This document shows positions 31,870 to 43,172 of a DNA stretch of 64,000 nt, one piece after another; within the stretch, counting starts at the first letter, position 1; each line of letters begins with the position of its first letter. The position numbers were made by a program, and so were the translations under genes. The notes beneath the pieces are model-generated. The model saw nothing but the letters and a program-made list of their open reading frames with translations. It was not told where the DNA came from and searched no databases. The stretch lies in assembly GCA_023213395.1 (NCBI GenBank), contig CM041465.1:147567741-147631740 (forward strand), in the 5' to 3' direction. The stretch comes from Cycas panzhihuaensis (Eukaryota; Cycadophyta).

Positions 31870-32370
31870 CATCATCATCAGATTAGGTTATGGACACAGG
31901 AGCTACCTAGCACATGACTTGTCATTGGGACTTCTTCTAGTATTTTGATTCAGAGGTCACCGGAGTAGTACATATGGCCGATAAGTCGACACAACCTGTT
32001 CAAGGCATGGGCTCCATATGCCTGAAACTCCTAGGCCTGCCCAATTTTACTTTAAAAGATGTTTTGTATATTCCCCATCTCAAACAAAACCTTCTGTCGT
32101 TATCCACACTTGTCTCCCGTGGATTCGACTTGTGTGTCACAACTAATGATCAAGTTCTTAGTGTTATTCACCCGCCTTCATGTTCTATGGTAATGATTGG
32201 GAAACTTGAAGGTAAGCTATTTAGATTGACTAGAACCACATTGTCTTCTTGTGCATACCAAGTTGTTGCCCCCATCTATGTCGAAGAAGAACTTGCATAT
32301 AATGTCACATTGACTCATTCCAAGTTGTCCCCAGAAGCTATCTGGCATTTGGCACCTCAAACTTGATCGA
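31870..32370 (+). pseudogene. Copia E protease
   Basis: VMDTGAT is followed by TAG (31908-31910, likely from CAG) and HMTCHWDFF. The active site is DTG (31893-31901), as in retroviral and pepsin-like proteases, whereas the other copias here have DSG. The rest of the domain is open from 31974 (QPVQGMGSICLKL, LKDVLYIPHLKQNLLSLSTLVSRGFD). One stop separates active site from body. Confidence 0.82.
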
Positions 32371-33240
32371 CTTAAGGAAATCTCCCATTCCACTCTAAGT
32401 CTGCCTCGATTTTCCTCTAAGCCATTCAAATGTGAAGCTTGCATTATTGCCAAATCTCACCGACAACCATTTCCCCAAAGTCGATGGAAAGGTAGTCAAC
32501 CTTTTGAATTAGTACACTCAGACATCTGGGGGCCTATGCCTATCCCTTCTCTCATAGGGAAGAGGTACTACATTACATTTATTGATGACTTCACTCGAAA
32601 GGTATGGGTGACCTTTCTGAAATTAAAAGATGAAGCATTCACAGTATTCAAGGCATTCAAGACTCTTATAGAGAAGGAATCTGAATATCAGTTGAAGTGT
32701 CTCAGGACTGACAATAGTGGCGAATACACTTCAAATGAATTCGAAGATTTCTTGCGTCACCAGGGGATTAAGTATCAAACAACTATTGCAGGTACCCCTA
32801 AGCAAAATGGTGTTGCTGAAAGGGCTAATAGAACCATAATGAATATGGCACGAGCTATGCTCGTCTTCAAGAATGTACCTGCATATCTTTGGGCCAAAGC
32901 TATTTATACTGCAGTCTACTGCATGAACAACATAAGTCCATCTAAGCTTGGCCTATCTCCAACTGAACGATGGACTGGACGAACTCCCACCGTCCATCAT
33001 TTCAAAATTTTTGGCTCTACTTGTTATGCGCACATTCTTGATGAGCATAGAAATAAGCTCCAGTCGTGAGCTTTAAAGGGCATCTTTGTTGGGTACCCCA
33101 TGAACAAGAAAGGGTACAAGGTCTTCATTCCAACATTAAAGAAGATCATTATCATCAGGGATGTGGTGTTTGCGGAGACAGAGGATCAACTACTTCAACT
33201 TGATTCTAAAGCACCATCTCATAGATACAACGATGTCCAG
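32340..33240 (+). pseudogene. Copia E integrase
   Basis: After the zinc-finger region (a frame change near 32345; CEACIIAKSHRQPFP readable) comes LVHSDIWGPM. The open frame 32536-33069 then has RTDNSGEYTS and KQNGVAERANRT, giving an intact D,D,E. HHFKIFGSTCYAHI and, after a stop at 33067-33069, GIFVGYPMNKKGYKVF complete the C-terminus. Only a few disruptions, so one of the better preserved integrases. Confidence 0.88.
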
Positions 33241-33599
33241 GGATATGATGTATAGATTCCAACATTTGGGAGCGGAGACACTGAAGAAATACTCAAAATT
33301 TTGGAATCTGACAATAGAGCCCTGGAGGACACTATCCTTGACTCAGATCCTGTGCCAATGTGCACCAATCCAATGCCATCTTGGGAGAATAGCCAGGAAT
33401 CACCATGTCAAGCATCAAAAGAAAAAGGAGCTGCAAAAGAACCACCTTCACCACCTTCAGTTGCAGTCCATCTTCTCTAGCAATGTCATCGACCTCCGGA
33501 CCATACATCTCCCATGATCCTTTTTAGGATCAAAATGAAGACCAGGATGTTGTGGAAATGAGAATGTCGTTCCCAACCAAAGGTTTTTGAGAAGCCTAC

Positions 33600-34725
33600 C
33601 AGTTGCACAAAGACTTGAGATCTGATGAGGTAGGCAAAACTGGCACTCGAAGCGGTGCCTACAGAGCAAGGGAGCAAACATCACTTTCCGCAGAGCTTGA
33701 ACCAACTGAACTGCACCTTGCTTCAAATGATGAGCCTCTATCATACCAAGAAGCTGTGAAACACACAGTTTGGAGAAATGCCATGAATGAGGAATACCAA
33801 TCCTTGATCAAGAACGGTACATGGGAGCTCGTTGATCTGCCTTTGGGAAGAAAGATAGTCAGAAACAAATGGGTGTTCAAAAATAAATACAGATCAGATG
33901 GCACCCTTGAAAAACACAAGGCGAGGTTGGTCGCAAAAGGATTCACCCAAAGGGAAGGCATCGACTACACAGAAGTCTTCGCACCAACTACCAAATGGCC
34001 CACAATCAGAGCACTTGTGGCCTTAGCTGCTCAATAGGGTTGGAAAATCCACCAACTTGATGTGAAAACTGCTTTTCTCAACGGAGATTTGGAAGAAGAA
34101 ATCTACATGACACAGCCTGAAGGCTTTGAGATAGCAGGATAGGAGTAGAAAGTGTGCAGACTGAAAAAGTCGCTATATGGCCTAAGACAAGCCCCTCGCA
34201 CTTGGTTCACCAAGTTGTCCGACAAAATGAGGCAATTTGATTATGAGGTATGTGACTATCAGGACTTTGATGCAACTTTGTTCATTAAGAGAGAAAAAGG
34301 CAAAGTCACATATCTCCCGATCTTTGTGGACGACATGCTGATAACTAGAAACAATGAGTAGGATATCAACAAATTAAAGATGGACTTGTCAAAATCCTTC
34401 GAACTGTCTGACCTCGGACTAATGAGATATTACTTGGGAATTGAGGTAACTTAATGCAATGGAAAAATCTTTCTCTTCCAAGAAAAATATATCAACGATC
34501 TTCTAATCAAGTTCCGATTAGAAGATGCCAAAACGGTGTCTACTCCAATGGAGCCCAATGTTAAACTTTCTGATGAAGACACTCGAGAGGCAAACGCAAC
34601 ACTCTATCGACAACTTGTAGGTAGCGTCATTTATGTTACCAACACAAAGCTAGATATTGCCCATGTCGTTGGCATTCTTGCTCGTCACATGACAACTCCA
34701 AAGTAAAACTATTGGCAAGCAGCAA
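33600..34725 (+). pseudogene. Copia E reverse transcriptase
   Basis: Open 33603-34037 with EPLSYQEAVKHTVWRNAMNEE, RNKWVFKNKYRSDG and [27 protein letters not shown] near 34036 and another near 34141-34149 follow, then 34152-34361 has LKKSLYGLRQAPRTWFTKL and the catalytic FVDD (34323-34334). MRYYLGIEVT, the TPMEPNVKL block and TLYRQLVGSVIYVTNTKLDIAH complete it. It needs several stop codons ignored to be continuous. Confidence 0.87.
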
Positions 34726-35273
34726 TATGAGTGTTGAAGTACCTGAAGACGACCAACAAACTTGGTTTGTTGTATGAGCACAACAATGATTTCAGACTTA
34801 CAACATACACAGACTTGGATTTTGCCGATGACAAAAATACAAGAAGATCAACGTTCAGGTATATCACATTTCTTGGAACAACTCCAATTTCATGGCAGTC
34901 AAGGTGGTAGAAAATCACTGTAGATTCTACTGCTGAAGTCAAATACATAGCTGCTTCTGAGACTAGCAAAGAGGTGATATGGCTTCCCAAATTATTACAT
35001 ACATTGGATATCACCCAGATAGGTCCAACGAGCTTACATGTGGACAATCAGCCAACAATCCACATGGCCAAGAATCCTGTTTTTCATGATCGTACAAAGC
35101 ACATTAGCACAAAAGTCCACAGGATCCGGGAATTGGTCCATGACAGCACAATACAATTGGAACACTACCCCACAATAGATCAAGTGGCTGATATTTTCAC
35201 CAAACCGCTGCAAAGGGGGAAGTTTGAACAGCTCGACAAGCGGCCACTCGTGGCCTCCATCTCCAATTGATTG
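34726..35273 (+). pseudogene. Copia E RNase H
   Basis: VLKYLKTTNKLGLLYEHNN and DLDFADDKNTRRSTFRYITFLGTTPISW open the domain. After stops and an altered active-site region, 34974-35270 is open with TSLHVDNQPTIHMAKNPVFHDRTKHI and IDQVADIFTKPLQRGKFEQL. It degrades the RNA strand of the hybrid; broken at several codons. Confidence 0.82.
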
Positions 35274-35304
35274 AAGGAGATGGCACACATGACCAACATA
35301 CTCT

Positions 35305-35402
35305 ATCCCATTCGTGAAAACCCCTTGTGGGTGTGGAAGGATGAGAGTAAGTCTCTACTCTCTCGCATTTGTGAAAACCCCTTGTGGGCGCGAAAGGAGT
35401 TG
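35305..35402 (+). repeat. Imperfect tandem repeat in E 3' untranslated region
   Basis: CCATTCGTGAAAACCCCTTG (35308) and GCATTTGTGAAAACCCCTTG (35365) each continue GTGGG..CG/TGAAAGGA, giving two copies of a roughly 56-base unit between RNase H and the polypurine tract. Confidence 0.7.
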
Positions 35403-35712
35403 GGTTGTACTTGTTTCGAAAATCAGAACCTATGAAAAGCCGAAAGGGCATGGGGGATGATGAAACGGTATATGGAGACTCAGCAGATTGAAGCTGCACA
35501 ACCAACTTGTACTGCTTGGCTATCTGGCTACACTCAAAGAGCCACATGAGCCACTTCATAGAATAGGAAGTCAAGTCCGTGGGTTTTTATTTCCTTGAGG
35601 GTTTTCCCACAAATGTGTCTTGTAGGGTGTAGAATTTTTTTCTCAATGTAATGATGAGGCTAAAATGAAGACCTCATAGATTAGAATAGGATAAAGGAAA
35701 ATGACCTGCCAT

Positions 35713-35724
35713 TAAGGGGGGGAT
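35713..35724 (+). other. Copia E polypurine tract
   Basis: TAAGGGGGGGATT-type purine run immediately before the 3' LTR start TGTGACG. Confidence 0.8.
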
Positions 35725-36093
35725 TGTGACGATGTTAATGTCACATGGTCATTTCATAAAGTTAGAATTAGATAAAGTCACTTTTGTGTTTATAACTTTA
35801 GGATAAGGTGACTACGCTTAAGTCACTTAAGTGAAATGACATAAAGTTCATTTCATTGTAATTTCATGTAATCTCATTTGAATGTCATTGGGAGGGAAAA
35901 CTCAAATTCCAAACCCTAATAAGCATTCTCATTATATAAGCTGAAATTACACGGAGAGTGATCATATTCTATACTTCTTCTCTTTGAGCTCAAGCTATTA
36001 GCATTTCTCCTTGTTGAGTACATTGTGCTTGTCTCCACTATTTGCCATTGTGTAGTGTTAGTGCACTAGATCCCTATATCCATTCCCTCAACA
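35725..36093 (+). repeat. Copia E 3' LTR
   Basis: 369 bases, TGTGACGATG...CCTCAACA. A TATATAAG box lies near 35933, and the palindrome TCACTTAAGTGA is at 35823-35834. Followed by the ACTTT duplication (36094-36098). Confidence 0.93.
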
Positions 36094-36098
36094 ACTTT
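36094..36098 (+). other. Copia E target-site duplication, right
   Basis: ACTTT, identical to 23329-23333. Confidence 0.9.
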
Positions 36099-37300
36099 AG
36101 GGGTCATAACAGTTCCCTTTGCAAGGTTGGTAATAAGGGTGGTTCAATTAGGAGTTATCTTATTTAATCTTTCAAGTTTATAAAATTTTTAAGGTTTTGT
36201 AATTATTTTTTTTTTTTTTTTGTGTTTTTAAATAGAAATATGTCAAAAACAAAAGAATCTTTTTAAAAAAACTGAAAAATTGCCTAAAACAAATTGAAAA
36301 AGGGGCTTAAAATGACTAAGAATGGGCTAGAAAATGATTAAAAAATGAAACCTTAGTTTAAAGTCAAATATTTAAAAAAGAATATTCTTTAAATATCCTA
36401 AAGTGTATAACCTAATGTTTTTATATTATTAAAAAATAAAAAAATCAAACAATGAGTTTTGAAGAAACAAAATGATTAGAATCCGATAGAAAGAGAAATT
36501 TCTCTTTGCTGGAGCTTTGAAATGGTCGTTTGGCATTGTATCTGAGGGTTGTATGCTACAAGGATTGAAATGAATGGTTACATTGCCTAGTTTCGTCAGA
36601 TGCACAATGAATGGCAGGCGGGTGAAAAATGTGAAAGTCACCCAACTTTCCCTTTGCAATTCAATCGATCAAGAAACAAGATCTGGTCGCACCTAGAAAT
36701 AGATCTGGTCGCACCTACATGAGTGCTCCTGCATGTTACCCATGAATTTTTCTGCGAACGAGCGTTGGGTGAAGGGGTTGATCAATAGAAGCTGTTGCGG
36801 CTGGGATTCTTACCTTTACTAGATAGAAGAAGAGGGTTCAGCACTTTGATATGAAACAAAATGTCGATATTAGTGGCTCTCTCTATAGTTGATTGACTGA
36901 CTGCTACCAAAGTATTAAAAACTCCATGTTCGTCTTTGTCTTCTATTAATCATTTGAATGGCATCTCATCTTTTGTCGTCAAACTTAGTTAAAGCTGTGA
37001 ACAAGCAAATCCCCAATATTCTCAACTCCACAAAAATGATGTAGTGATGGTTGCATTCTATAGATTACCAAATGATAGTCTTCAATGGCCTGAGCGTGGT
37101 TGCTATTGCAGGGGAATTCCCAATCGATGACAGGACTGACAACGTATAACCTACATCTTATATATTCTAACGAATACTTGCAAACTTTGACTAATTTCTG
37201 TAGCAAGTTCTAGAGTCGGAAGGTGCTACTCAAATTGGAGTGACTACCTACAATAATATGGAAGAAGACCAGATACAGTGGGCGAGCTGAATGCAAATGG
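36099..37300. other. Unassigned AT-rich stretch right of copia E
   Basis: Long T run near 36206, no retroelement domain. A near-exact tandem duplication of AGATCTGGTCGCACCTA lies at about 36679-36720. The minus-strand open frames at 36429-36659 and 36985-37206 have no family signature. It may be intron or flank of the gene scrap that follows. Confidence 0.45.
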
Positions 37301-37304
37301 AGTT

Positions 37305-37520
37305 GAACAAGGTCTTATAGATGCAGGAGAATCCAAGAGGACATGATTAGAGCTTCAACAAGTAGTGAAACATATTCATTTAAGTTATGTGGAGAGCAAA
37401 TGGAAGGCAACTTCCCAAATTTAGAGGAAGGCCAAGGATAATGTCCACGTGAGAAAATTTGTGGCACGGTTAGGTGTGATTTCTCCATTGGTAGCTATGT
37501 TGGATTTCCCTGTCTCTGAG
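37305..37520 (+). pseudogene. ARM-repeat-like host gene fragment
   Basis: In one plus-strand frame the sequence reads ELQQVVKHIHLSYVESKWKA, one stop after QI, then RKAKDNVHVRKFVARLGVIS and PLVAMLDFPVSEHQ. This has the helix pattern and the G-x-I-x-PLVxMLD signature of armadillo repeats, as in plant U-box/ARM proteins. No retroelement carries such a domain normally. A stop lies upstream (about 37344) and within. It ends at a primer-binding-site-like sequence (37538-37549) next to the F LTR. Probably a dead exon of a host gene; it could also be captured sequence. Confidence 0.5.
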
Positions 37521-37536
37521 CATCAACTTTGAACTT

Positions 37537-37550
37537 GGCTCTGATACCAA
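37537..37550 (-). other. Primer-binding-site-like sequence beside F LTR
   Basis: On the minus strand TTGGTATCAGAGCC lies one or two bases beyond the LTR 37552-38458. It is on the side opposite the F internal region, so a second internal region would be expected to its left, but none was recognised. Confidence 0.7.
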
Positions 37551-37551
37551 G

Positions 37552-38458
37552 TGAAGGGTTTGGCAATTTGTCCCAGCTCCAACCCAGGTTCAAATCTCAT
37601 AGAGCAATAATAAAACATTCATATAATATTCAAATAAAAGACAATGTAAGGAGATTGAATTTGTCAATTCTCCAACCACCAAACATTTCATTAATCATCC
37701 ACATAAGATTACATTACATTCATTTTATAGTTACGAGAGAGGCTTTTGGGAATATGAAGGGTTGATCATGCAAGGTGACAGTTGGCACCTTGCATGATCA
37801 ACATACATAGGCGTTACAATGAGGTGTGAGCAAAAAGGACTCCACATGCTTAGACTCACAACCTCATCTACTAACACAAACATGAGACTAATAACTTTCA
37901 ATGTACTAACATACTAACATCACTCTAATATTACATGTGTACATTATATTTATAAGATGACTAAAGCGAATTAATGAAGTCAAAATTAATTCTTCTATTA
38001 ATTTGATGCCCATGGGAGATGTAACATGCTCACGGAAGGAGCCACAATAGACGATGTGAGGACTCTCACCAAACAAGATGCCCATGCAAATAGTCTCATT
38101 AGTAGGTGTTACAATAAGGCATGCAATGGAGTCAATATTTGAAACGACTAACGATCAAACATTAGAAATTAATTCTAAATATTTGATATAATCTCAATTC
38201 AATAAATGTGTCACATTACAAGCTAACTCACTAATTCTTACTTCTCACTTTTGCATTTTCACAAATGACCTATATGAAACTATATACAATAATGAAGAGA
38301 ATAATAATCCTATCTAAGTTGACACATGTGAGGTGAGATTCGTAACACCCATTGACTTATCATTCACAAATCATAAAATAATAATATAATACAAAATATC
38401 AAAGGGGAGGTTCTTTACCCAAGGTTATGAACTATGAAAGAAACATTAATATTTAACA
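37552..38458 (-). repeat. Copia F LTR (3' of F), 907 bases
   Basis: On the minus strand it starts TGTTAAATATT directly after a polypurine tract and ends CAAACCCTTCA, followed by a Met-tRNA-type primer-binding site. It contains a perfect 17-base inverted repeat (37761-37777 and 37786-37802). No second copy was found in the window. A long LTR compared with the others here. Confidence 0.8.
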
Positions 38459-38470
38459 CTCCCCTTTAAT
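38459..38470 (-). other. Copia F polypurine tract
   Basis: The minus strand reads ATTAAAGGGGAG directly before the LTR start TGTTAAATATT. Confidence 0.75.
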
Positions 38471-38474
38471 GTTT

Positions 38475-39760
38475 ATTTCGCTTTTCCTGTCACCTAAACC
38501 ATCCCTTAGAGTTTGTAATTTATCACATGTTAGTGGTTTGGTGAAGATGTCAGCCAACTGTTCTTCTGTAGGCCTGTACACCATCTCTATCACACCCTTT
38601 TGAATTGACTCTCGAATAAAGTGATGGTGCACCTCAATATGCTTGGTGCGAGCGTACAACACAAGACTTTGACAATCTTCAAGGTACTCTGATTATCATA
38701 ATACAAGATAGTTGGTTAGTCCCTTGTCCTCTTTAATCTGACGTAACCAAATGGCTTTTGTAGCTACTGCAATTGTAGCCTTGTCCTCTGCTTCAGTAGA
38801 GGATAAAGTAATATTTGATTGCTCTTTGCTGCTCTATGTGATAGTAGCTGAACCCAAACTAAAACAATATCTAGATGCTAACCTTCTTCTATCTGCATAT
38901 TTGACCCAATTAAGGTTTGTGAATCCTGTCAACTTGAAACTATTGTTATGCTATAATTTAAGTCCATAGTGAATCGTCCCTTTCGAGTATTTGAGGATTC
39001 TTTTTGCAGCTTTCCAATGACTCTATTTTGGTGTTGCCATAAACCTAGACACTATTCCAACTGCATAAGATATATTGACTCTGGTAGTGATAAGGGATAT
39101 TAGACTTCCCACCAATTGCCTATATAATGTGGGATCAACATTTGCTGCATTTTCAACTGTCGATCTAGAAGTTGTCTCTGTGGGGCTGGGCATAAGTTTA
39201 CAATCTTCCATTCTAAATTTCTTCAAAATTTCTCAAGTATACTTTGCTGGCGAAATGAAGACATGTTCAAGCCTTCGCTATACTTCCACTCAAAGGAAGT
39301 AGTGTGGAATTCCTAGATCTGTCATCTTAAAATAATGACTAAGATCTGCCTTCAAGCATGATATCATATTGATATCATTACGTTTGATTAGTAGATCGTT
39401 AACATACAACACCATAAACATGATTTTATCATTCTTTGCCTTGATGTATATTTTTCAGTCAACTGGAGATCTCTCAAACCCATTCTTTTGAAAGTATTGA
39501 TCAATTTTTTCATATCAAGCTCTAAGAGCTTATTTTAAGCAATATAAGGCCTTCTTGAGCAGACATACCAAGTGCTCATGACCTTTTTCAACAAAGCCAT
39601 GTGGCTTTTCTATGTAAACTTCTTCATTTAAATCCCCATTTAGGAATGCACTTTTCACATTCATTTGGTGTAGTTGCTAATTGAGTTGTGTAGCTATCGT
39701 CATAATGAGATGGATGGTGTTCATCTTTGCAATAGGAGTGGATGTCTCTTGGTAGTTGAT
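38475..39760 (-). pseudogene. Copia F RT end and RNase H, broken
   Basis: 38662-38453 has ARTKHIEVHHHFIRESIQKG and RPTEEQLADIFTKPLTCDKL. 39226-39023 has MKKFRMEDCKLMPSPTE and LYRQLVGSLISLITTRVNIS. The catalytic block near 39405 reads LYVNDLLIKRND, so the first Asp of YVDD is Asn and polymerase activity is lost. Stops lie between the pieces. Confidence 0.83.
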
Positions 39761-40090
39761 CCCTTCTTATTGCTTGAAGCCTTTTGTAACAAGTCGTGCT
39801 TTGTACTTGTCTACGGATCCATCAAATTTGAACTTGATTTTGTAGATCCATTTGTATCCAACTATTGCCTTGCCAGTAGGCAATTCTACGAGATTCCATG
39901 TGTGGTATTTCCTAACCACTTGGATTTTAGTTTCCATAGCGTCATGCCACTTCTTCTCTTTAAGTGCTTTTTCGATTGTAGATGGTTCATCTGCATCTAA
40001 CACATGCCATAAGAACCATGTTTACATGTTTAGAGGGTCATATTTTTTATTTTCGCTTTCCCTTAGATTCAGGTAATATTTTCTCAACAT
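39761..40090 (-). pseudogene. Copia F reverse transcriptase, N-terminal part
   Basis: 40003-39767 is open with [40 protein letters not shown] and KARLVTKGFKQ, the first third of copia RT. The catalytic core lies to the left in broken frames (about 39760-39000). Confidence 0.85.
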
Positions 40091-41200
40091 CCTCCATGGT
40101 TTTCAAATACCATTTTGGAAGCTGCTTCTTCAAAAATAAAGATAAAATATTTGACAATTTCTTTGGCTCAGGCTTTTGTTTTTGCTTAAATTGGAAGGAT
40201 TCCAATTCTGCTTCTTCACTAATGTCGAATGGTTTATACTTTGGTTAGACAATGTCATGTGAAGAATTGCATGTAGGTGGCTCCTCAACCTAGACCTCAA
40301 TATCAATTGAACCAACATTCTGAGTCTCATCTTCTTGAAAGATTACATCACTTGTTGTGTGAACTTTTCGAGTTAACAACTCGTATACCCTGTAAGCTTT
40401 ACTTTCCTCAGAGTACTTAACAAGGATGCACTTTGTGCTTTTATCATCTAACTTTTGTTGTTTCTTGTTGGGAATATGCATGTATGCTGTACACCAAAAA
40501 ATGTAGAGATGACTTATAATTGGTTTTCTACCTGACCAAGCTTCCTCAGGTGCTATGTTCCTAACAACCCTAGTAGTGCTTCTGTTTGTCAGATATGCAG
40601 TTGTATTGATAGTTTCTGGGCATAAGAAATTTGTTATATCCTTCCTTCGCATCATAACTTTGTCTTTTTCAACCAAAGTTCTATTCATCTATTCAACAAC
40701 TCCATTTTGCTGAGGCGTATAGGTAGTAGCAAACTGCCTCTTAATCCCATGTTTCTTATAACACTGTGTGAATTCATTTGAGGTGTATTCTCCACCATTT
40801 TCAGTTCATAGGACCTTAATCTTGAGGCCATTTTCATTTTCCACCACTTCCTTCAATTACTTGAAATAGGTGAAGGCTTGTGATTTTTCCCTCAATGGAA
40901 AATCCTAGACTTTCCTTGAAAAGTCATCGATGAAAGTGATGAAGTATTTCGCTTTTCCTAATGAGATGATAGGCATTGGTCCCCAGATGTCTAAATGAAC
41001 CAATCCTAACTTTTCTTTGGCTTTCTATGCCTTCTTTTTTGGAAAGGGCTTTCTGTGTTGTTTTTCAAATATACAAGGTTTACACAAACATCCTTTACTA
41101 TCTATCATGGGAAGACCATGCACTATTTTCAATTTATGCATCAATTAGAGGCTGGTGTAGTTTAGATGACCCATTCGTTCATGCCATAGCTTTTCTTTTG
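40091..41200 (-). pseudogene. Copia F integrase, broken
   Basis: HLDIWGPM is readable near 40980. Near 40790 the second catalytic block reads TENGGEYTSNE, with Asp changed to Glu, after a stop. The third reads QQNGVVE, a stop, then MNRT. 40688-40290 is open with the C-terminal blocks YLTNRSTTRVVRNIAPEEAW, LYIFWCTAYMHIPNKKQQKL and KCILVKYSEESKAY. Two of three catalytic regions are damaged. Confidence 0.83.
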
Positions 41201-41340
41201 GAGATACAAATAAGAACACTCTGTACATAAAAGTGTCTTTATAGTTTGTGCAAGTTATTTTCTCTAAGAGCCTTGGCTACAACGTTGTTTTGTTTGTCTC
41301 AAATCGTGCATTGTCCTCAAGAAAATGTTATAGCCATGTC

Positions 41341-41600
41341 CTATTGTTTAATCTCCCCAACAAAAACAAGGTTGGCTTTCAGATTTGGTACACATAGATC
41401 ATTATCCAGATATTGTTGTTCTTCATTCCATATGATGATTGGAGCTTTTCCTACTCCCGTGGCCTCCAAATAAGTGTTGTCTCTAATAGTGATGTTTTGA
41501 TGTTCTTCCCATATTTGAAAGAACCACTCTAGCCTTCTGGTCATGTGTCGTGTTGCATCATAATCGATGAGCTAAACATCTTATGCATTTGAACCCATTT
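41341..41600 (-). pseudogene. Copia F protease, active site altered
   Basis: The minus strand reads LIDYDATRHMTRRLEWFF. The copia consensus is LIDSGATRHMT, so the active-site Ser-Gly has become Tyr-Asp. The body (ATGVGKAPIIIWNEEQQYLD to VPNLKANLVFVGEIKQ) is open in 41544-41341. Confidence 0.8.
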
Positions 41601-41764
41601 TGTATTTTGCAATTAACAAACATTTTAAATGTCGGCATGTGTGTTGTCTATTGCATCTGAGACGTGACCACATTGCCTTGGTGGCCGTTGTTGTCTTTGT
41701 TGATGTTACCTTTGCTATTGGGGTTGCTATTAACGTTGTTGTCATTGCCATTTTCAACAATCCT

Positions 41765-42533
41765 TTTTGATGTGGCCCAATTTCCCACAATGATAACACT
41801 TTGGCCTATATTGCCCCTTTGATGCTCTTGGTTTGTCGTTCTGAACTATGGGTTTAAAAGGCACATTTTCCTTTAGGACAAAGATTTTTTCCCCTTTCGA
41901 TTTGAATGACAATGCTCCAAATAACTTCATACATATATTTCAACTTCTGCTCATGTTCCATAAGCAATGATTCCAAAGAACCAATTGTGAGGGTGGACAA
42001 TTTGTCTACTAAAGTTAAAGTGGTTGTAATATTTTCATATTGAGGTGGTAGACTGATTTTTGAATCAGGAACTATGTTGTTTATAGCCATCAATTGATTC
42101 TGAATAAATCTCACATGTTGTATGTGATCCACTACATTCCCAATCATCTCAAGGTGTATAGTTGATTTCACAGGTCAAGAGCTCTCGCATCATCTTTATA
42201 CTCGAACAAATTCACCACCATGTCTCATATCTACTTTGGTGTGGTAGCTCCCTTGATGTGCATGATGACACTGCCACTGATCGACATGCTAAGAAACCCA
42301 AACGTGACCCTTATCTTTGATTGATATTTAGCATTAGATGTGGCATCAGTAGTCAGTTTATTTTCAAAAGCAGTGATCTCATTAACATCTTTACCCTTAA
42401 CTGACTCATCTACATATTTCTATAGATCATTTAGATGGAAAATGTTGAACATGTGATGCTTCCAAATGATGTCAGTTTTAGGACCCGTGAATTCTTTTGT
42501 GACAATTCCTAATATACCACTTGCAACAGCCAT
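41765..42533 (-). pseudogene. gag: Copia F gag
   Basis: The ATG at 42533 starts MAVASGILGIVTKEFTGPKT, with stops near 42430, 42230 and 42180. 42171-41854 is open with HVRFIQNQLMAINNIVPDSK and LPPQYENITTTLTLVDKLSTLT, typical copia capsid. An intact knuckle CYHCGKLGHIKKDC lies near 41762-41806. Confidence 0.82.
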
Positions 42534-43167
42534 TTAGGTGGCAAGCAATAAAAACAACTAGAAAGTAGGAAAAACAAGCACAAAAACATAAAAAGAAAGC
42601 TTATGAGAGTCTACAGTCTATGTGTAGGTAGTTGGTATGAGTGGTTTTCAACCTCGGTTTACTCGCAAGTAGCCGAAATACCACAAAAAAAAGAAAAAAA
42701 CACAATATTTGTTTTTGAACCATAAATTTATACAAACGTGCAGTAAGTGACCACTGCCAGATTAAAGCTCTTGAAAAATTAATCACCGTCTCATATCTAT
42801 TTTTACAAAATAGACGTTTGATGGTCTAGAAATGGCTCTAGCACTGAGATGACCATGCGACTAGGGGCTAATAGGCAGGGGCTTACTTACAAAACTCAAA
42901 TCACTTTACAATCTAATTTAATATCACATAAATTGTATGAAAAGTAAAATATGTTTTATCCTAAGTTTATTTCAGAATATTCTTTGAGGAATTTTCCCCA
43001 AAAGAGCATGGGCAGTGGATGGACCCCTCCACAAAATTTGGTTTTTCACACAAACAAAGTTGTTTTTCCCTGGAACTTTCTCTGCTACTGTGTAGTCAAA
43101 CTATCAATAGTCAATTTGATAGGTCACATTGAGAGGTTTTGTGGCATCTAACATCATTGGGCATGCA
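42534..43167. other. Probable copia F leader
   Basis: Non-coding sequence upstream of F gag up to the copia B insertion. A-rich near 42680. No PBS or LTR was recognised here or on the far side of B (50555 onward), so the F 5' LTR is missing or further away. Confidence 0.4.
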
Positions 43168-43172
43168 GTAAC
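43168..43172 (+). other. Copia B target-site duplication, left
   Basis: GTAAC before the 5' LTR, repeated at 50550-50554 after the 3' LTR. Confidence 0.9.

Larger units (their letters stand above)
23334..36093 (+). mobile_element. E: full-length Ty1/copia element with copia D nested in its 5' LTR
   Basis: The 3' LTR (35725-36093) matches two separate blocks on the left, 23334-23412 and about 28294-28574, which together make one 5' LTR split by copia D. PBS, leader, gag, protease, integrase, RT and RNase H follow. ACTTT duplications flank the whole. Without D the element is about 7.9 kb. The protease has DTG rather than DSG, and the leader is unrelated to A and B, so E is a distinct copia lineage. 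Stops occur in every gene. Confidence 0.93.
37552..42533 (-). mobile_element. F: minus-strand Ty1/copia element
   Basis: LTR, polypurine tract, RNase H, RT, integrase, protease, zinc knuckle and gag can be read on the minus strand from left to right. The ATG of gag is at 42533; leader sequence presumably continues to the insertion site of copia B at 43172. No 5' LTR was recognised. Stops are common and both RT and integrase have lost catalytic acids, so it is older than its neighbour B. Confidence 0.88.

Noticed and set aside
42601-43150. A 5' LTR for copia F
   Set aside because: No PBS, TG...CA pair or similarity to the F LTR at 37552-38458 was seen here or beyond copia B.
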